This document shows, in pieces, positions 32,101-45,128 of a DNA stretch of 64,000 nt. Numbering within the stretch: position 1 is the stretch's first letter; the number at the start of each line of letters is the position of its first letter. This DNA is from Serendipita indica DSM 11827. Its lineage: Eukaryota; Basidiomycota; Agaricomycetes; Sebacinales; Serendipitaceae. The stretch lies in NCBI GenBank assembly GCA_910890315.1, contig CAJVGD010000002.1, forward strand, positions 1,054,001 through 1,118,000, read 5' to 3'. Under the pieces are notes generated by a model that was not told the origin of the DNA, did not search any database, and saw only the letters and a program-made list of their open reading frames with translations. Position numbers and translations under genes: made by a program.

Positions 32101-32578
32101 GTGGGAGACGCATAGAAAAGGTAGCTGGAAGAGGATTGTATACGTACTCTAGACCAGCATCAGAGCTGAGTGCACTCTCGCGCTGAGGTTTTTCAAACAG
32201 ACACTCGATGTGTGCATGCCTGCAGCGTTTGCAGGGTGGACCAGACTCTTCGAGGTCACACTTCATCTTCTGGCGTCTGCAAGCGTTCTAAAGGGGCCTG
32301 CAATTAGCATTCCGACTAGGACCCTCGAGCGTCGCCCAACGCCTGGCCGAGGTTACTTACACATGCTCCTAATAGACTGTGAGCGAAAGATGAGCACGCG
32401 AGTTTTGGGCATTCTTACTTGGTACTCTACTCAGTGTTTTTGGTTTTGGCGGCTCGACACCCTGGGGGGACTCGATCTTTGGCGACGCCCTTGCCTCTGT
32501 TGCAAACGAGTCCTGGCGCTGTCTGTGATGTTCTGGAGAGTTGATAGGCATCGATCTTGACCCAGATGTAGACGCCAT
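29143..32578 (-). CDS. Zn(II)2Cys6 transcription factor with fungal-specific domain
   Basis: This is a fungal binuclear-cluster regulator. Three exons make the DNA-binding domain: 32578-32419, an 8-nt exon 32368-32361 and 32287-32148, reading VPRACNACRRQKMKC then PPCKRCRHAHIECLF, the full C6 pattern. A coiled-coil dimerisation helix follows (RIKAVEDRVRGVEDKM, from 32047), then a Pro/Ser-rich linker and a basic patch (RPKKRRKTST). The middle homology domain (EARELFEMSAF, STFLPVFDRHFDTF, RSPFAVNAICMVASQVRD) lies at about 31200-30900, with more helical segments down to the stop at 29143. The apparent upstream start (32635) is TTG. The target is unknown; the close LDAH neighbour is divergent. Confidence 0.85.
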
Positions 32579-32748
32579 TTCTGCGCCTCGTCGCCGTCGG
32601 GTCCAAGGTTTGTTCGCCAACTCGGAGCTCGCCAACTTCTAAGTTGCCGACGAGTAAGCCGTCTGACCTTGGAGACGGGCCCTGCGGCTTAAATACCCTT
32701 TATTTATATTTTATTATCTACTAGCTCCCACGGGATCCCCCGCAATTC
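32579..32748. promoter_or_regulatory. Short bidirectional promoter, Zn2Cys6 factor / LDAH
   Basis: 170 bases separate two divergent ATGs. The plus strand carries tatttatattttattatct at 32701-32720, an AT-rich TATA-like element 30-50 nt before the LDAH ATG. Confidence 0.5.
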
Positions 32749-33908
32749 ATGGCACCGACGCCTTTTTCCGTCGACATTTGCGATCCGACGCCGCCCAAGG
32801 AGCTCCCGGTGCATATTTCTCTCCAAGTTTATGCCCCAAATGTCCTCACACGCAGTCTCTGGTGGCCATCACGTCGGTCAGGCCCGCCCACCGCCGTCCT
32901 CTTGTTCATTTGTGGGTTCGTTGCCCATATAAACCTGCTATCAAGCACAGGCTCACATCAGTCCAGAAATCCAGGTATTCCCACGTGGTACATTGAATTC
33001 ATAGACGCCATCCGGCAGCGGGCTTCCTCTTCTTCAATCGCATTTCTTGCCGTCGGTCACATTGGACATGCGCACGACTTACCTCAACCAAAGGATACGC
33101 GCCACCTCTCGCTCGAATCTCAAGTCGAGGCAGCTGGATATGCTCAAGCAGCCCTCCTAGAAGCGTTTCCTGGCGTTTCACTCATACTTGTAGGCCACTC
33201 GATTGGGGGCTATATTGCCATGCAGGTATGCCTCTTTGGCATGTCCACGTAGCCTGTCATAACTTTCTGTAGCTCGCAAGGGACAACACCCATGTGTCAC
33301 TCGTCATTGGGATCCAACCGACAATCTCTCACATGGCACAGACGCCAAACGGCAAGCTTCTGCGTGTGCGTAGTCTAAAAAGAATCGAAAACACTGCTCA
33401 TCCCACATAGCACTTCTTCAAGCCGCCATTCCCACAGATCCTCTCCGTCCTCGGATACATTCTCGTAGTGACTTTGCCATTTCTCCTCCCGATTCTATAC
33501 AGAACCTGGTCAAAACACTCACTCACTGTCCTCAAGAACTTCTTGACGAACCCACAGTGTACCCTAGCAGCCATGACAATGGCCGGAGACGAGATGGTTC
33601 ACGTCATGGAACTGGATGTCAAGCTACTGGCTCACTTGAGACCCAGACTCCATATACTCTATTCTCACACGGATCTATGGGTGGGATCGAACAGCGACGA
33701 GGTCATCCGAGTTCTAGGCGAAGACAATGCGTCGCGTGTCAAATTTACCCCAGTGCCCCATGCATTCTGCATATGTCAGTAACGTGCATTCTACCGTTAG
33801 CGTTTTGACAACTGACAGACATCCTTAGCCCACAGCGTCGAAACAGCGCTTGCGATTCTACCGTGGGTAAACGAGGTCACTATGTCCTCGGACGACAATG
33901 TTTCGTAG
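32749..33908 (+). CDS. Lipid droplet-associated hydrolase (LDAH, DUF2305)
   Basis: This is an alpha/beta-hydrolase of the LDAH family. Exons start 32749-32915, 32967-33225 and 33273 onward, with further introns near 33368-33410 and 33775-33829. The first join gives CGNPGIPTWYIEFIDAI, the family oxyanion/NPG motif. The nucleophile is Ser134 in LILVGHSIGGYIAMQ. LSLESQVEAAGYAQ, KPPFPQILSVLGYIL (a membrane-associated hydrophobic loop) and FTPVPHAFC near the catalytic His follow. Lipid-droplet location and neutral-lipid/sterol-ester hydrolysis are inferred from the family. It ends 41 bp from the convergent SEC3 stop. Confidence 0.82.
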
Positions 33909-33949
33909 CGCAATCAGATTACAACGATACATTAAAAGGGAACGATAAC

Positions 33950-36900
33950 CTAAGTTCTGTGCTTCTTGAATCCAGACTCGACATCCGCAACAGAGTACTC
34001 TGCATTCATCTCCTTGTGGCACGTCGCGATAAACTTGAAGAACCGCTCCGTCAAGCTCACCATCTCGTCTTCACACGCCTTCCAAACCACATAGATGACC
34101 GTACCAGGCAAGACGGCAACGCTTGCAGCATTCCCAGCGTTATCCTCGCCTTCTGCAAAGTGCTTCTCTACTCGTTTAAACATGCCATCAATCTGCCGCT
34201 TGATGTCCTTGCTAGTGTGATCCTTGATCAACTTTTTGAGCTGCGACTTGTTGTAACTCGAGTTGGAGCCGACATCTGTCGGCGACATTGTTTTCAACAG
34301 CTTCTCTGCACCGTCAACAAAGTCCATAAGCTTTTGAAACGGTCTTCGAAGAACCAAGCGGACGTAAGCCGACAGATTTTCGTCGTAGATGACTTCAGCT
34401 CGTCTTGTAAATCCGGCTATGGAACCGAGGCTCTGTTGGCTAAGGTCGTTGATGAAAGAATGCATATTCTCTGCGTACGCCGATCAGACATCTGCATATG
34501 CTTTCTGAAAACCCTCACCGATCAAGATTATGTGATAATTTAACTGTCCTTTATCCTCGCCTTCTCCCTCTAGCTTGGCCATCTGTTGCAACGAATCGAA
34601 CATGGCATTGACCAGTTTCTCATAGGAAGTGTCCACCAAGGTGCGAATCTCAAACGAATCAGCGCCAGCGAGCTGGCTTTCCACACGGTTGACAAAGATC
34701 TGGCCAAAAATCAGCGCTGAATCGGAAAATGGACAAAACATACTGGGAAGTAGCGAATGTAATGAACAACGCCTCTACGTTTCTTTGATGACAGTTTAGT
34801 CGCTTCGATGGACTTGATCAACTCGTCCTGTACATGGATCAGCAAAAGGCGTGAAGGCAAGAAACACGGTACCAGGTGACGGGCATGATATGAGACCATC
34901 TTTTGCTGTTGCCTCTGTAAAAGCTTTGCTAGGAATGTATTGCCTCGTTCCTCTGCATCTCCCTTGTATCGCTCCAAATGTGCAGTGATGCCAATCATTT
35001 GCCTGTGAGACGTTAGGGGCGCCGAAGGCTAGGTTATTGACCTACAGTTTGTCTAGCTCAAGAACATCGTCGATCCATTTCTTCATACCCTCCGGGAGGA
35101 AACTGAAGATTAGATCCATGGCGCCACGAAGCAATTTTTGTGTCTCCCTCGACAGGCCAACCCAACGGGCTGCTTGTCGACGGAAGTAACTATCGAGATT
35201 CATATAGTCCGCAAATGTGTCGCCCGTATCGTTGATTTGGAGGAAGTTTGACAAGAATTCCTCTTCGCGATAGGTAAAGGGGCATATCTGGTCGAGAATC
35301 CGTCCGAATGCCTGAAAAAGTATTGGAGCTAGTCCGTTGGAATCTTGCATACTGACCTCATATCCACGAAGGTCACCCCTCTTCTCCTTATCTTTATCCT
35401 TGTCACGCTGGCCTCTGTCAAGTGGTGATCGGACAATCGTTCCAGCGCGCCGCATAGTTGCGCCACGAGACAACGCCGAGCCGGAGCTCACGGGCGCAAA
35501 GTCTGCTACCATGAGCTTACAGTTCCGTTCAGCAGACTGGAGCACTCACTCATATCTGATTCTTCATCTGTAGCTCGCTTAACTTGGCCAAGGTAGGCAT
35601 CCAGTAACAACTTAACCTGGTCCTTGTAAAGCTGACCAGCTGCACCAAAGTATGCCTGCAGCGATAGTCAGAGAGTTTAGGGGTATATTGGTGACTATTC
35701 ACCCCGCAGAGCTTGACGTATCGTGTCTCGTCCATCTCCTTCATGTAACGAATCAAACCCGAGTAAGACATTAGATGGTCCTCCATCGGAGCATGAGACG
35801 CCATAACAAGGGGATCCTGTTTCTGTTCTTTGGATTTCCCTTTGAGCACAAGGTCGGACTGCCCAGTGATCAGCATTTGCAGAAGAGACGTAGACACCAT
35901 ACCTGATACGAAATCATCATCGGCAGGAAATCGAGTATCCTTTGGCAGAACTGTTGATTGTATGTGCGATATTCATCGAGCCGTTGCATTGTGGCGGCCA
36001 TATCTAGGTATTATTAGACACAACCCTCCTTAGTAAAGGCAGGATTTACCGGTATCCTTTCCAGCTTGCAGAGCCTTGTACAGCTCGGTTGCTGCCTCTT
36101 CGAGTTTTTCCAGACCGCTTCGCTTCTCCAGCGATTGATTAGTGAGCATGAGCAGAGCTTCGCGGTCCACATGGACAGTTTGCTAGAGAACAGTTAGCTA
36201 GACTCCTCAAAAGTCTTGCTCACACACCAATAGGTCCTCCAGTTCTTTCAAGAGAGCCCTTTGGTTCTGCGTTTGCACCTGTAGACCTCGGTTTTGCGAT
36301 TGGATATACGAAATGTCGTCATTGACGGCCTATCCAATGTTAGCAAAGATTGATCCAACGAGTCGAGCTACACACATTGAGATGAATCTTGTAAGACGTT
36401 ACAGCGCCGTCCATTTCATCTAACTCTTTAAGAGCCTCATCGATATAGCTGAGCACTGTCGCTACACGAGTGTCCGATTCGACAAACGAGTACATGTTCG
36501 CCTATCATCGTCAGTACGACGAGGTGGGTCCATTGGCGCACATACCGCGTCAAGAGCACTAAGCTCCTTGAGCAACCTTGCCTCGATTTGATCTGCGGCT
36601 CCTTTTGGATCGTCCCAGCTACCAGTAGACCCAGCCGAAGCCCACTCATAGCCGTCCAGCATCTCTTCAATGTTCGCCATCGTCGCTTCATTTGACTCTT
36701 CCTCTCCAACGCCTCTATCCTCAATACTCAACAACCGATCCACCGTCGCCTGATTTGCTGGGTCATAGAATGAGATACGTGCATACGGATCCTTCTTCGT
36801 TCCTTGCCCCAGAGCAACCGGAAGTGGTGGACGTTCACGAACATCGGATATTTCAAACGACTGTTTCGGAGGGGTAGGTACCGCCACGGGCGCGCCAGCA

Positions 36901-38663
36901 CCACGTCCAGACGAGGATATAGAGTTTGCAGGGGGAAGCGCGCCTGCCCGCTGTCGCGGAGTAACCGACGGTTCAGGCGGTTCTCTTTCCGCTCGTGAAT
37001 TACCGCGCGGTCGTTGTCGTACTTCTGGTGCAGGCGGTGGTGGGACGGGCGAAGGCGCTCTATCTGACCTATTATCCGCCTTTGGTCGTCGTGGCGAAGG
37101 TGGAGTAGGCGAAGGTACTCTCTCCGGTCGAGAGCCAGTCCGCTGACGCGCTGTATCGGACGAAGGTGCAGGAGACGGGCCTCGGGATCTTTCGCCCCGC
37201 TCCCCTCGTCTAGGTGCCGCCGGGGGTGGTATATATGGAACTTCAGGCTGTGATGAAGCCTTTGGAGATGGTGCACGATCAGGACGTGATCCTGCACGTG
37301 AGCGAACTGGGCTCTGTGTGGCTCCGTTTCGATAAAACGCATCTTGGGGTGGCTGTGGGGATGGCGCGCGATCCGAACGAGATGCTGGGAATCTCGCTTG
37401 TTGCTGCTGTTGCTGGGTAGGACCTGGAGAAGGTGCACGGTCGGACCGCGGTGCTTGGGCCCTTCGTGGTGTAGGCGGCAGACCAGGGTCTCGCGAACGC
37501 TCTCTCTCGTACGAAGGCCGCTCAAGCTCCGGAGGGCGTTTGCCCGATCGACCTTGTTGTTGTTGAGGTGGTTCCCTCTGCGGTTCTCGTTGAGGCGCAG
37601 GCGAGATTTCGCGTTTGTTGGGAGTTCGTAACGGATACGCGCGCTCCCTTGGTTCCGCAGAGGCAGGGTTTTGGTAAGGTGATCTTGGTGATGGTGAGGG
37701 ACTCTGTCTTCCATCCACTCTCGGACGTCCGCTGGTCGGAGAAGGTTGGTCGTAAGAAGCGTTTCCAGGTGTTGGCGCGCGCAAACCTCCTGGTCGTCCA
37801 GCAGGAGATGGTGACCTCATAGCAGAGTTGGGTTGCCGTCCATATACCATTGGATTGGGAGAACCGGACCGTTGTCCATCATAGGCTATAGATGTATCAG
37901 TCTCCCAACCTCAGCATGTTTGTAGCGCATCACCTGTAGCTGAATTCGATCCAGATGAGGCAACAGAGCCTACAAAATGAAATCGTTAGCCGCTCTTATT
38001 GTGTAAACAAGAGCCAGGGGGGCTACACGGCGTAACGCTCCACGACTCGAGGTGTCATTTGTTCCACTAGGGCTCGCCCAACGAAAAATCAAAGAAACAA
38101 CTCACTCCCTGGACCATCCGGCATCTGCCATCCGATCAACTGAGGCGATTGTCCGCCCATGATGCGCCTATAAAGCCTCACAGTCGCGATGAGGAACGCC
38201 TCTTGGTCTTCCCAACTCTCCGTCTGCCATTTATACCTCCGAGCAAACGTAATATCGAACCCTGGTGTCCTCTACGGCACAATCAGCACCTGGTGCATAC
38301 CCCAAGGACGAGCAAAGAGACATACACCGTGCACCTCGAGCGCCGTCAAGTCCTTCAATTCCCAAGTCTTCCCGATCGAGAATGAACCATTGGGATTCTC
38401 ACGTGACTTGTGGATAAGTGCTGGCCCGCGGAGGGACACTGCAGGTGCAATCCATGATGAGCTTATGACGCGAATGAAACAGAAAGAGGTATTGATTTAC
38501 ACGAAAGCAGGATATAGCGTGCCTTCTTGCCGCCATCGTCGTTTCCCGGTATCGCGTCTTCAAGAATCTTGACATGGGAGATGTATTGCTCTTCTAGAGC
38601 ACCAGATGTGCCACGTTTTGAGAAAAGGGATGTTACAATTCGCTGTCGGACGTCGTCTGCCAT
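33950..38663 (-). CDS. SEC3: Exocyst complex component SEC3
   Basis: This is the exocyst subunit that marks sites of polarised secretion. It starts MADDVRQRIVTSLFSKRG at 38663 with a PIP2-binding PH domain (YISHVKILED, LSGPALIHKSRENPNGSFS, ITFARRYKWQTESWEDQEAFL) over about 38660-38130. A long low-complexity Pro/Arg/Ser/Gln linker covers about 37850-36800 (SPSPAGRPG, QQQQQ runs). Next come helical coiled-coil segments (about 36500-35900) and the SEC3 C-terminal helical bundle (YMNLDSYFRRQAARWVGLSR, FTRRAEVIYDENLSAYVRLV, LRRPFQKLMDFVDGAEKLL, TERFFKFIATCHKEMN). About fifteen introns are present. The upstream in-frame apparent start at 38669 is GTG, so 38663 is used. Confidence 0.88.
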
Positions 38664-39037
38664 GACCACGGCAGGAATAGACGACGAGGCGAGGTCGAAG
38701 GTGGCTCAAATGATCAACGACCGGCCAGTCAATAGCCAAGACGCGTCTCTGCACTAAGATGGCCAATCTAGATAAAAAGTTCGGAGGGTATATCGGGAAT
38801 AAATAAGGATTGATTACGAAAATGTCATATACGAAAGATATACTTGAGTCCCATGATGGGTTCCCTGCGAACCCCGAGAATCGCATCATCATAACAGCAA
38901 GGTCCGCTTTCCTGACGGCATGCTTGATGTTGAAGACCCCCGTAAGCGGATACTCGCTAACCCCTTGGGTGTAGCCTGTTTCCTGATACCTCCCGCTTGT
39001 GATGAAGGGGGTCTCGCTAGATGCGCATAATGGGTAA
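38664..39037. promoter_or_regulatory. SEC3 upstream region / exchanger 3' region
   Basis: 374 bases between two tandem minus-strand genes. Short open frames here have no motif. It should hold the exchanger's 3' UTR and the SEC3 promoter; no definite element is visible. Confidence 0.35.
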
Positions 39038-41225
39038 TCATTCGAGGCCTTCTCCTTTGTGGAACCAGGCTGCTATCGCAATGATTACATAAAGAATGAT
39101 GAGAACGAAGCTGAAAAGTCGTCAGTTTTGTCCATAGCACAGACTTGGGCGCGTACCCTTCCAGCCAATTAGTCCTGAACAGACGTCAGCGGAGGAATCC
39201 AGAAGGAGCTTGAATACATACTTTCCGTCTCCAATGGCATAAGCAACGACGATAACGGCGAGTGTCACGATGATCGTCTCGAACACGTCAAAGGCAAGAG
39301 TCAGGGGTTTATCCATACCCCAGGCAAGAACGACCAGGAAAGGGAGAACGAATAGGAATATCTGAATACTCGAACCGATGGCTACACCCATGGCCAAATC
39401 TACCCGGTTGGTTAGCAAGAGTCGGAGGGAGTCCACAATACCGCACCTAGCTTGTTCTTCACCGACACGGTGACTGCTGTGACGTGTTCTGCTGCATTAC
39501 CGACGATTGCAAGCAAGATCAAGGCCGTAAACTCGGGATTTATATGACTCTTTGCAGTCATGCCGTCAATGCTCGATACCAAAAACTCTGCAGTGACTCC
39601 AGTCACAACCGTTACAATGACCAACAAGGCGATGGCGAGCGGGTACGTGAGCTGTGGTTGCTCTTCTTCCTCATCCTCTTCTTCTTCCACCTGATGAGTG
39701 ACGGAAGACCTACCGTTTGCCACTGGAGAAGGGTCGTCATTCTTCTTGTCTGTAGTAGGTGGGAGTGGTTTTGTCTCCATTGCAGGCGAGGCCGTGGTCT
39801 TTTGTTCAGTGAGATTCCGCTCATTGGACGAGTTAACATGGTTGTTGTCCGATGATTTCCCATCGCTACTGGTTCCATGTAGTTTGCCGGCAATCATCTT
39901 GCGTGCGCCAAAGCTGAATACGTTGCTCTTTTTCTCCGGTGCGACACCTTCATGGTAAACGACGGCCGAGTTCAATTTCGAGGCTTGAATTGTGTAGAGA
40001 TACTTGTGCGTGAAGAGCTGAAAGACGAGATAGGCTGCGTAGCAGATGAGTAAAACAATCGATGTGGCTCTCGAGATGGCCAAGACTCCGGCCGTGTCCA
40101 CGTCTGTACCAGAGCGAAGAAACGCAGCCGGAACGACGACAGAAAAGACGGAGAGGGAGAGCAAGGAAACTTTGAAACAATAAGTGTCGTTCCCTTTCTG
40201 GGGAGAGATGCCTACTTTGTTGCTGTGCAATTTGAACTCCATAGGATTGTTCGTGGAACCGGAGGCCACCTTGGAAACATTGAAAAGCTGCGGATTCTCG
40301 GCAAGAGACGGCATACCAGCAAAGAAGCACTTGGGGGCACGATGTCAGATGGAAACCATAAATGAACAGTCCGACTCACCATTCCAAGCACAAGGAGGCA
40401 GTTCGAGAGGACTGTACCGAAACGAGTTAGCCCCCAAAGCGAGCAACGCGGGAACAGCATGGCGTACATGAGCCTAACAAGCTTGCCTGGACGATCCGGA
40501 GTTTATTCCTATTGAAGATTACCGGATTGTGCGCCTGTGATTGAGCCGAACTCACTGCCTGAGGGCGATAATGGAGATGATCAATTCGACGGCGTTTCCA
40601 AACTAGAATCGGGTTAGGTCCTTTATCCCAACTGGTCAATGAGCACACTTGCCGTAGCGTTGAAGAGACCTCCAAGTGTAGGTCCTACTCGAAGGGCGAG
40701 CTCCTAATTTTAGAAATAAGCATCAGCGGGGATCCACATGACTTTCAGCTGGATCGTTACCTCGGTGGCAAAGCCGAGGAGACCGGCAAGGGGTATAATA
40801 GCGATCAGGGAAAATACAAAGACGATTGTATCGCTCGCTTTGTGGGAGAGATCAAGGGCCCATGAGACTGGGACACAGAGTAAGAGGAGATTGAGCCACG
40901 AATACTTGACGATATTCATCAAACATTGTCCGAGTGGTGGAGGGTGGAGTTTTGAAGTGTCTTTTCCGAGTCCAAAGCTCCTGAATGTAGACTCGCGGGT
41001 TGGATGAGGTGCGCTGATGGACCGGGCGAGGGGCAGGTTATTTTCGTCCTTTGTAGTAGTTGAGGGTGCAGTAGCAGCTTTGCGCTTTCTTGGTGCGCCT
41101 ATCGCTGTAGGCTGGGCTGAAGCAGCGATTCTAACACCGTCGTCACCAGTCCCAGCCTCGACGTCGGGCTCTCGCTGGTGGATATGTGGCACTGCGGAGC
41201 TCAGCTTTTGTCCAATAGAGGCCAT
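39038..41225 (-). CDS. VCX1: Vacuolar Ca2+/H+ exchanger (CAX family)
   Basis: This is a cation/proton antiporter that loads Ca2+ into the vacuole. The N-terminus (ATG 41225; the apparent one at 41276 is TTG) is a soluble charged tail. The first hydrophobic half follows with [33 protein letters not shown], containing the c-1 repeat GNAVE. A cytoplasmic acidic loop (EEEEDEEEEQ) lies at about 39660-39700. The second half has LLAIVGNAAEHVTAVTVSVKNKL, the c-2 repeat GNAAE, then MGVAIGSSIQIFLFVLPFLV and IILYVIIAIAAWFHKGEGLE. One intron after NAT starts with a perfect GC donor (gcaagt, 40652). An 18-nt exon (39174-39157, TNWLEG) lies near the end. Confidence 0.88.
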
Positions 41226-41536
41226 TCGGGTCCGAGACGTTGGTGCCGAGGGAATTCGTGGTAATGTCGTCGCCAAGAGGCTTGGATTTGCTTGTCCATG
41301 GCGTCACATCCAGGTGGGAGCAAAAAACACAGCAGCGGGGCCAGAACAGCCGAAACCCTAAGGACATCTGAAACTGTTAGAAAGTGGGATAACATGGGTG
41401 AGAAACAGAGTCGAGTCGATCATAGAACATGTGCTGCATTGCGTTGCCACTTGGACCGCACCCGCTACGGCTGTGTATCGATTCCTACCTTATATACCCC
41501 CCTCCTACTCATTAGTTTTTCTCAACAACACTCATC
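41226..41536. promoter_or_regulatory. Divergent promoter of the Ca2+/H+ exchanger and TatD nuclease
   Basis: 311 bases between ATGs. The TatD side is pyrimidine-rich with ttatatacccccctcc at about 41491-41507, a likely TATA element (tatata) about 40 nt before the ATG. Confidence 0.45.
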
Positions 41537-42782
41537 ATGGCACAACCTCAGCGCAAACGAATCTTTATCGGTATGTCCCCTGTGACTTTACAGTTCTTCT
41601 CTCACAACCCCCACAGATGTCGGAGGTATGAACCTTGGTAGTATTAGTCTCAAGACTAACCTGATATAGTCAACCTCACCGACCCCGTCTTTAGAGGCAT
41701 GCATCGCGGTAAAAGGCAGCATCCAGACGACTTTGCCGCCGTCATCGCCCGTGCAAAGGCAGCAGGCGTCGAGCAGCAAATCATCACCGGTGGCAGTCTC
41801 AACGAATCCCGTGCAGCACTCAAACTCGCAAACGAAAATGGCTTCTTTGCCACCACAGGTTGTCACCCGACGCGCTCCTCCGAGGTCGGAAAGATGCCAG
41901 AGGGACAGTACATGCGCCAGCTCGACAAGCTCATCGCCGACAACATTTACCGTCCAGGAGAGGGTATCAAGGGTCGCTGTGTAGCAGTCGGAGAATGTGG
42001 TCTCGATTATGATCGACTTTTCAGAGCCGGAAAGCAAGATCAGCAAAGGGCTTTCAGAGCCCAGCTCGTCATGGCCAAGAAATATCACCTCCCACTCTTC
42101 CTGCATAATAGAAATTCACATGCCGACTTTGTCGCCTTGTTGACCGAGGCAGGCATGCACATTGACGGTGGACGAGCCGTTGGTGGACGAGGAGGGGTCG
42201 TCCACAGTTTCACAGGTGAAGCAGAGGAAATGGAAGAGTTTGTTTCCATGGGCTACTACATTAGTGTCAATGGGTGCTCGATGAAGACGGAGAGGCAGCT
42301 GGAAATGATCAAGCGCATTCCGCTGGACAAACTCTTGCTCGAGACCGGTGTGTCATTCCCTTTTCCACGACGCCCTCTAGGATCTCACCGTGCACAGACG
42401 CTCCTTGGTGCTCTCTAACGGGCGGCCACGCCTCAAAGGAGCATCTCGCTCTCTTGCCGCAGCACTTGCGAAAGCTCTTCATCCCATTGGCCACACAACC
42501 AGAACGTTGGGAAGAAGGCAAAGCTGTCCGTGGACGAAATGAGCCATGTGCCATTGGCTCTGTCGCGTTTGTGGTCGCAAGGTGAGCTCACTCCTACAAA
42601 CCAGTCAAAACCATTCACCTCTCTGCAGATTAAAAGGCGTACACCTAAACGAGGTGGCAGAAAAGGCTTATCAAAATACCTTGGATTGCTTCAACCTGCA
42701 GGAATCGGATGTCCTTGGGCATCCGTCAACCGAAGGAGCATCCACGAGTACAAGCGCACCTGCGGCTTCAACTTCGGGATAG
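41537..42782 (+). CDS. TatD-family metal-dependent deoxyribonuclease
   Basis: This is a TIM-barrel nuclease of the TatD family, closest in layout to TATDN1. Five exons (41537-41570, 41617-41625, 41670-42347, 42398-42581, 42629-42782) give 352 residues. The second exon is 9 nt; it completes RIFIDVGVNLTDPVF. The bacterial HxH metal motif is thus replaced by VGVNL, as in TATDN1. Other metal/catalytic blocks are present: TTGCHPT, VGECGLDYDR, LPLFLHNRNSHADF, GVVHSFTG and LLLETDAPWCSL, the last Asp split by an intron. The tail is Ser/Thr/Ala-rich. DNA repair or apoptosis-related DNA degradation is inferred from the family. Confidence 0.9.
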
Positions 42783-45128
42783 AAGGCCCCATCCAATAGA
42801 ATTAGAATCCCGTTGTGTATGTTGTATCAGGAAAAAAAATTACTCCGGGTAGGAGTAGGTTCCAAAAATTTGTCTTTACCACCACGAAGGATGGCTTGAT
42901 GCTCGCTGCGCGATGCACATTCGCGACCACGGCCACAAAAGATCAACGACCATCTTGACGGGAGCACCATCGTCCCTATAGCAGCAATCATGCTCTCGAG
43001 GCTCATAAGGCCTGCCCCAACCTCGCATAACAAGCTCCTCGTGTGTTTCTCATCCGGCGCCTACTCCATCGTACTCTACATTTGTTTTCCGCCACTCTAC
43101 ATCCTGACATCATCCCATCCTTTCAATGGTTCGATGAACAACATCACCAGGAACGCGCCTCGCCCTAGTCACTCCTAGCGAACCGCCTACCCTATGACCA
43201 TCCACCGAATCTCGTCATCTTATTCGTGCGCCAGTTGACCCCCATAAGTTCAGAGTAGCACATCTCCACTCGACTGGTGGGACAACGGCATCTGCGCTCT
43301 GTGGACCATGAGAGAAACCACGTCCACACATGAACCAATCCACAAGCTACCAGGGTGCGAGAGCAAATCTCTAACGCAGTACCAGAAGGCAGTGCGTTCC
43401 CAGGCGCTTCTGAAAGGGTGCAAGTACAGGCGAAGCCAAACTATGGACAGAGCGTTTCTGCGCAGAATCGCCAGCGAGCTTCTTCGAGTGCTATCGTCGA
43501 CAAACAGGTGAACTCTTTGGCCAATGGCGTGATGAACGAGGTTGAAGTGGAGGCGAGTCGATCCGTAATCTCTGCGACTTGGTAGGACGAGGCGATCTCC
43601 ATGTTGTCTACTAGCCAAAGACGAAGGTAGCCATGAATGTGAGTGGGCGCCAGACTACGCCGCACATGGGGCTTGTTGGGAGCTGCGAGGGGTCCGCACA
43701 TGGACGAACGCAATGGGCCACGAGCGCTACAGATGGGTGATCTTGTGGGTAGTCTGCAAGCAGCCTACACGCAATAGGAACGAACATCAAACGACTATCG
43801 TACCTGTACCACACAGAATCTTGACCAGGTTCATCTGGTCCCGCAGCGTGCGGGCGAACGCTTATCCAGCCCCATCTGCAGAAAGACTCAAATACGCTAG
43901 CCATTGGTCATGCCTTCTGCCATCTCCGCCGCGCAGGGATCCAAAGAGCCTGTTCGAAACCCCCCTGACAATGATATTCCTCCAGTTTGTCTCGTGCTGT
44001 TCATATTCCAGAGTAACTCTCCACACACACCGACCGTCGAGCCGAGACGCTTTTGTGCACGTGTAGTGCTTCAACCTCCAGGAGACCGCCACAGGCTGAC
44101 AGTTCAAAATCGCCTCTGACGGAAACCTGGAGTATTTGGCGAGAGAAGCGTCGACATGAAAATCGCCATCGCCCATTCAAGGGCTACGACCAGTAGGGGT
44201 CGTCCGACGCGAAGCCCTGTTCGTGCGCTCAAATTGTCGTATGCATCTCTTCGCGGCGAATTACAGTGACAGTATAGCCACGGTGTACGTACATCGACTG
44301 CATCTGCATCACACCCGGCGTCTGTTGGTCACTCTCGTCAGCAGATGGTTGCAAAATCAAGGATGCCCGTGGATGCCGTTCTAGTACCGCAAGGCCTCAG
44401 TGTCTATCCCTTGTGGCCTGAGAGGTCGCTTTCCGGCAATCGCATCCGTTCACTCTTTCGAGGAACTGGCCCCGAGACGATCACTGGCGAGCCTCTGCTC
44501 GTAGGACAACAAAGGATTAAGGGACGCGTTTGGCGAGCTGATACGTGCCGGAAACAGCGTATATGCACTCCAAGATCTGCAAAGCCACCTAAGAGTAGGG
44601 AAAGACGCGTCGAATGGATGGCGAGATGTGAAAGGTCGAGGCGAAGCACATGAAAGCGCTTCGAGACCGGATTCGAAGCATCGACAAAGAAAAACGCGTG
44701 ACTTTCATGCCGGGGGGATTGGATTCGGGTTTATTGGAGCCCGGGTCAGGAGCTCTTGGATGGCGACGTAACGGTAGGCATGTTGTTGTGGATGAGCGCG
44801 TCTGGACTGTGCAGCACGAGTGCCTGGAGCGTTAAGGGCGGAGGAAATACCGTGTTTTCGTGGGGTCGCAGCGCGTCTAAGGGTTTTACAGCACGGCCAA
44901 AGATTTTTGACCTGTTGGCTGCAGCAAGCGCGACCGGCGTGAACGTATTCTTGTGAGCTTTCTGTATGTTCTTGCAGATTGTTTGAGACTGGATGGCCAT
45001 TCACAAAATTGCTGGTCGAAGTCGGGTCCAAGTTGAAGAGCGACACATTGTGCCGACGCCGATGACTTAATTGCAAGGTATGCTACGAATAATTATCACA
45101 TCTTATGTCTAAGATACGTTTAGGGATC
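42783..45128. other. 2.3-kb region without a supportable gene
   Basis: Open frames up to about 155 codons occur on both strands but overlap each other and share no motif or consistent splice pattern. The least unlikely coding pieces are on the minus strand: 44176-43930 (starts MGDGDFHVDASLAKYS), 43904-43611 and 43713-43441 (VDNMEIASSYQVAEITDRLA), and a small frame at 45000-44746 (RSKIFGRAVKPLDALRPHEN). These could be exons of one undetected or decaying minus-strand gene. No transposase, reverse transcriptase, tRNA or rRNA is seen. Confidence 0.35.

Noticed and set aside
42783-45128. Various 100-155 codon frames as genes
   Set aside because: They overlap on both strands and no set of splices yields a recognisable or consistently open product.
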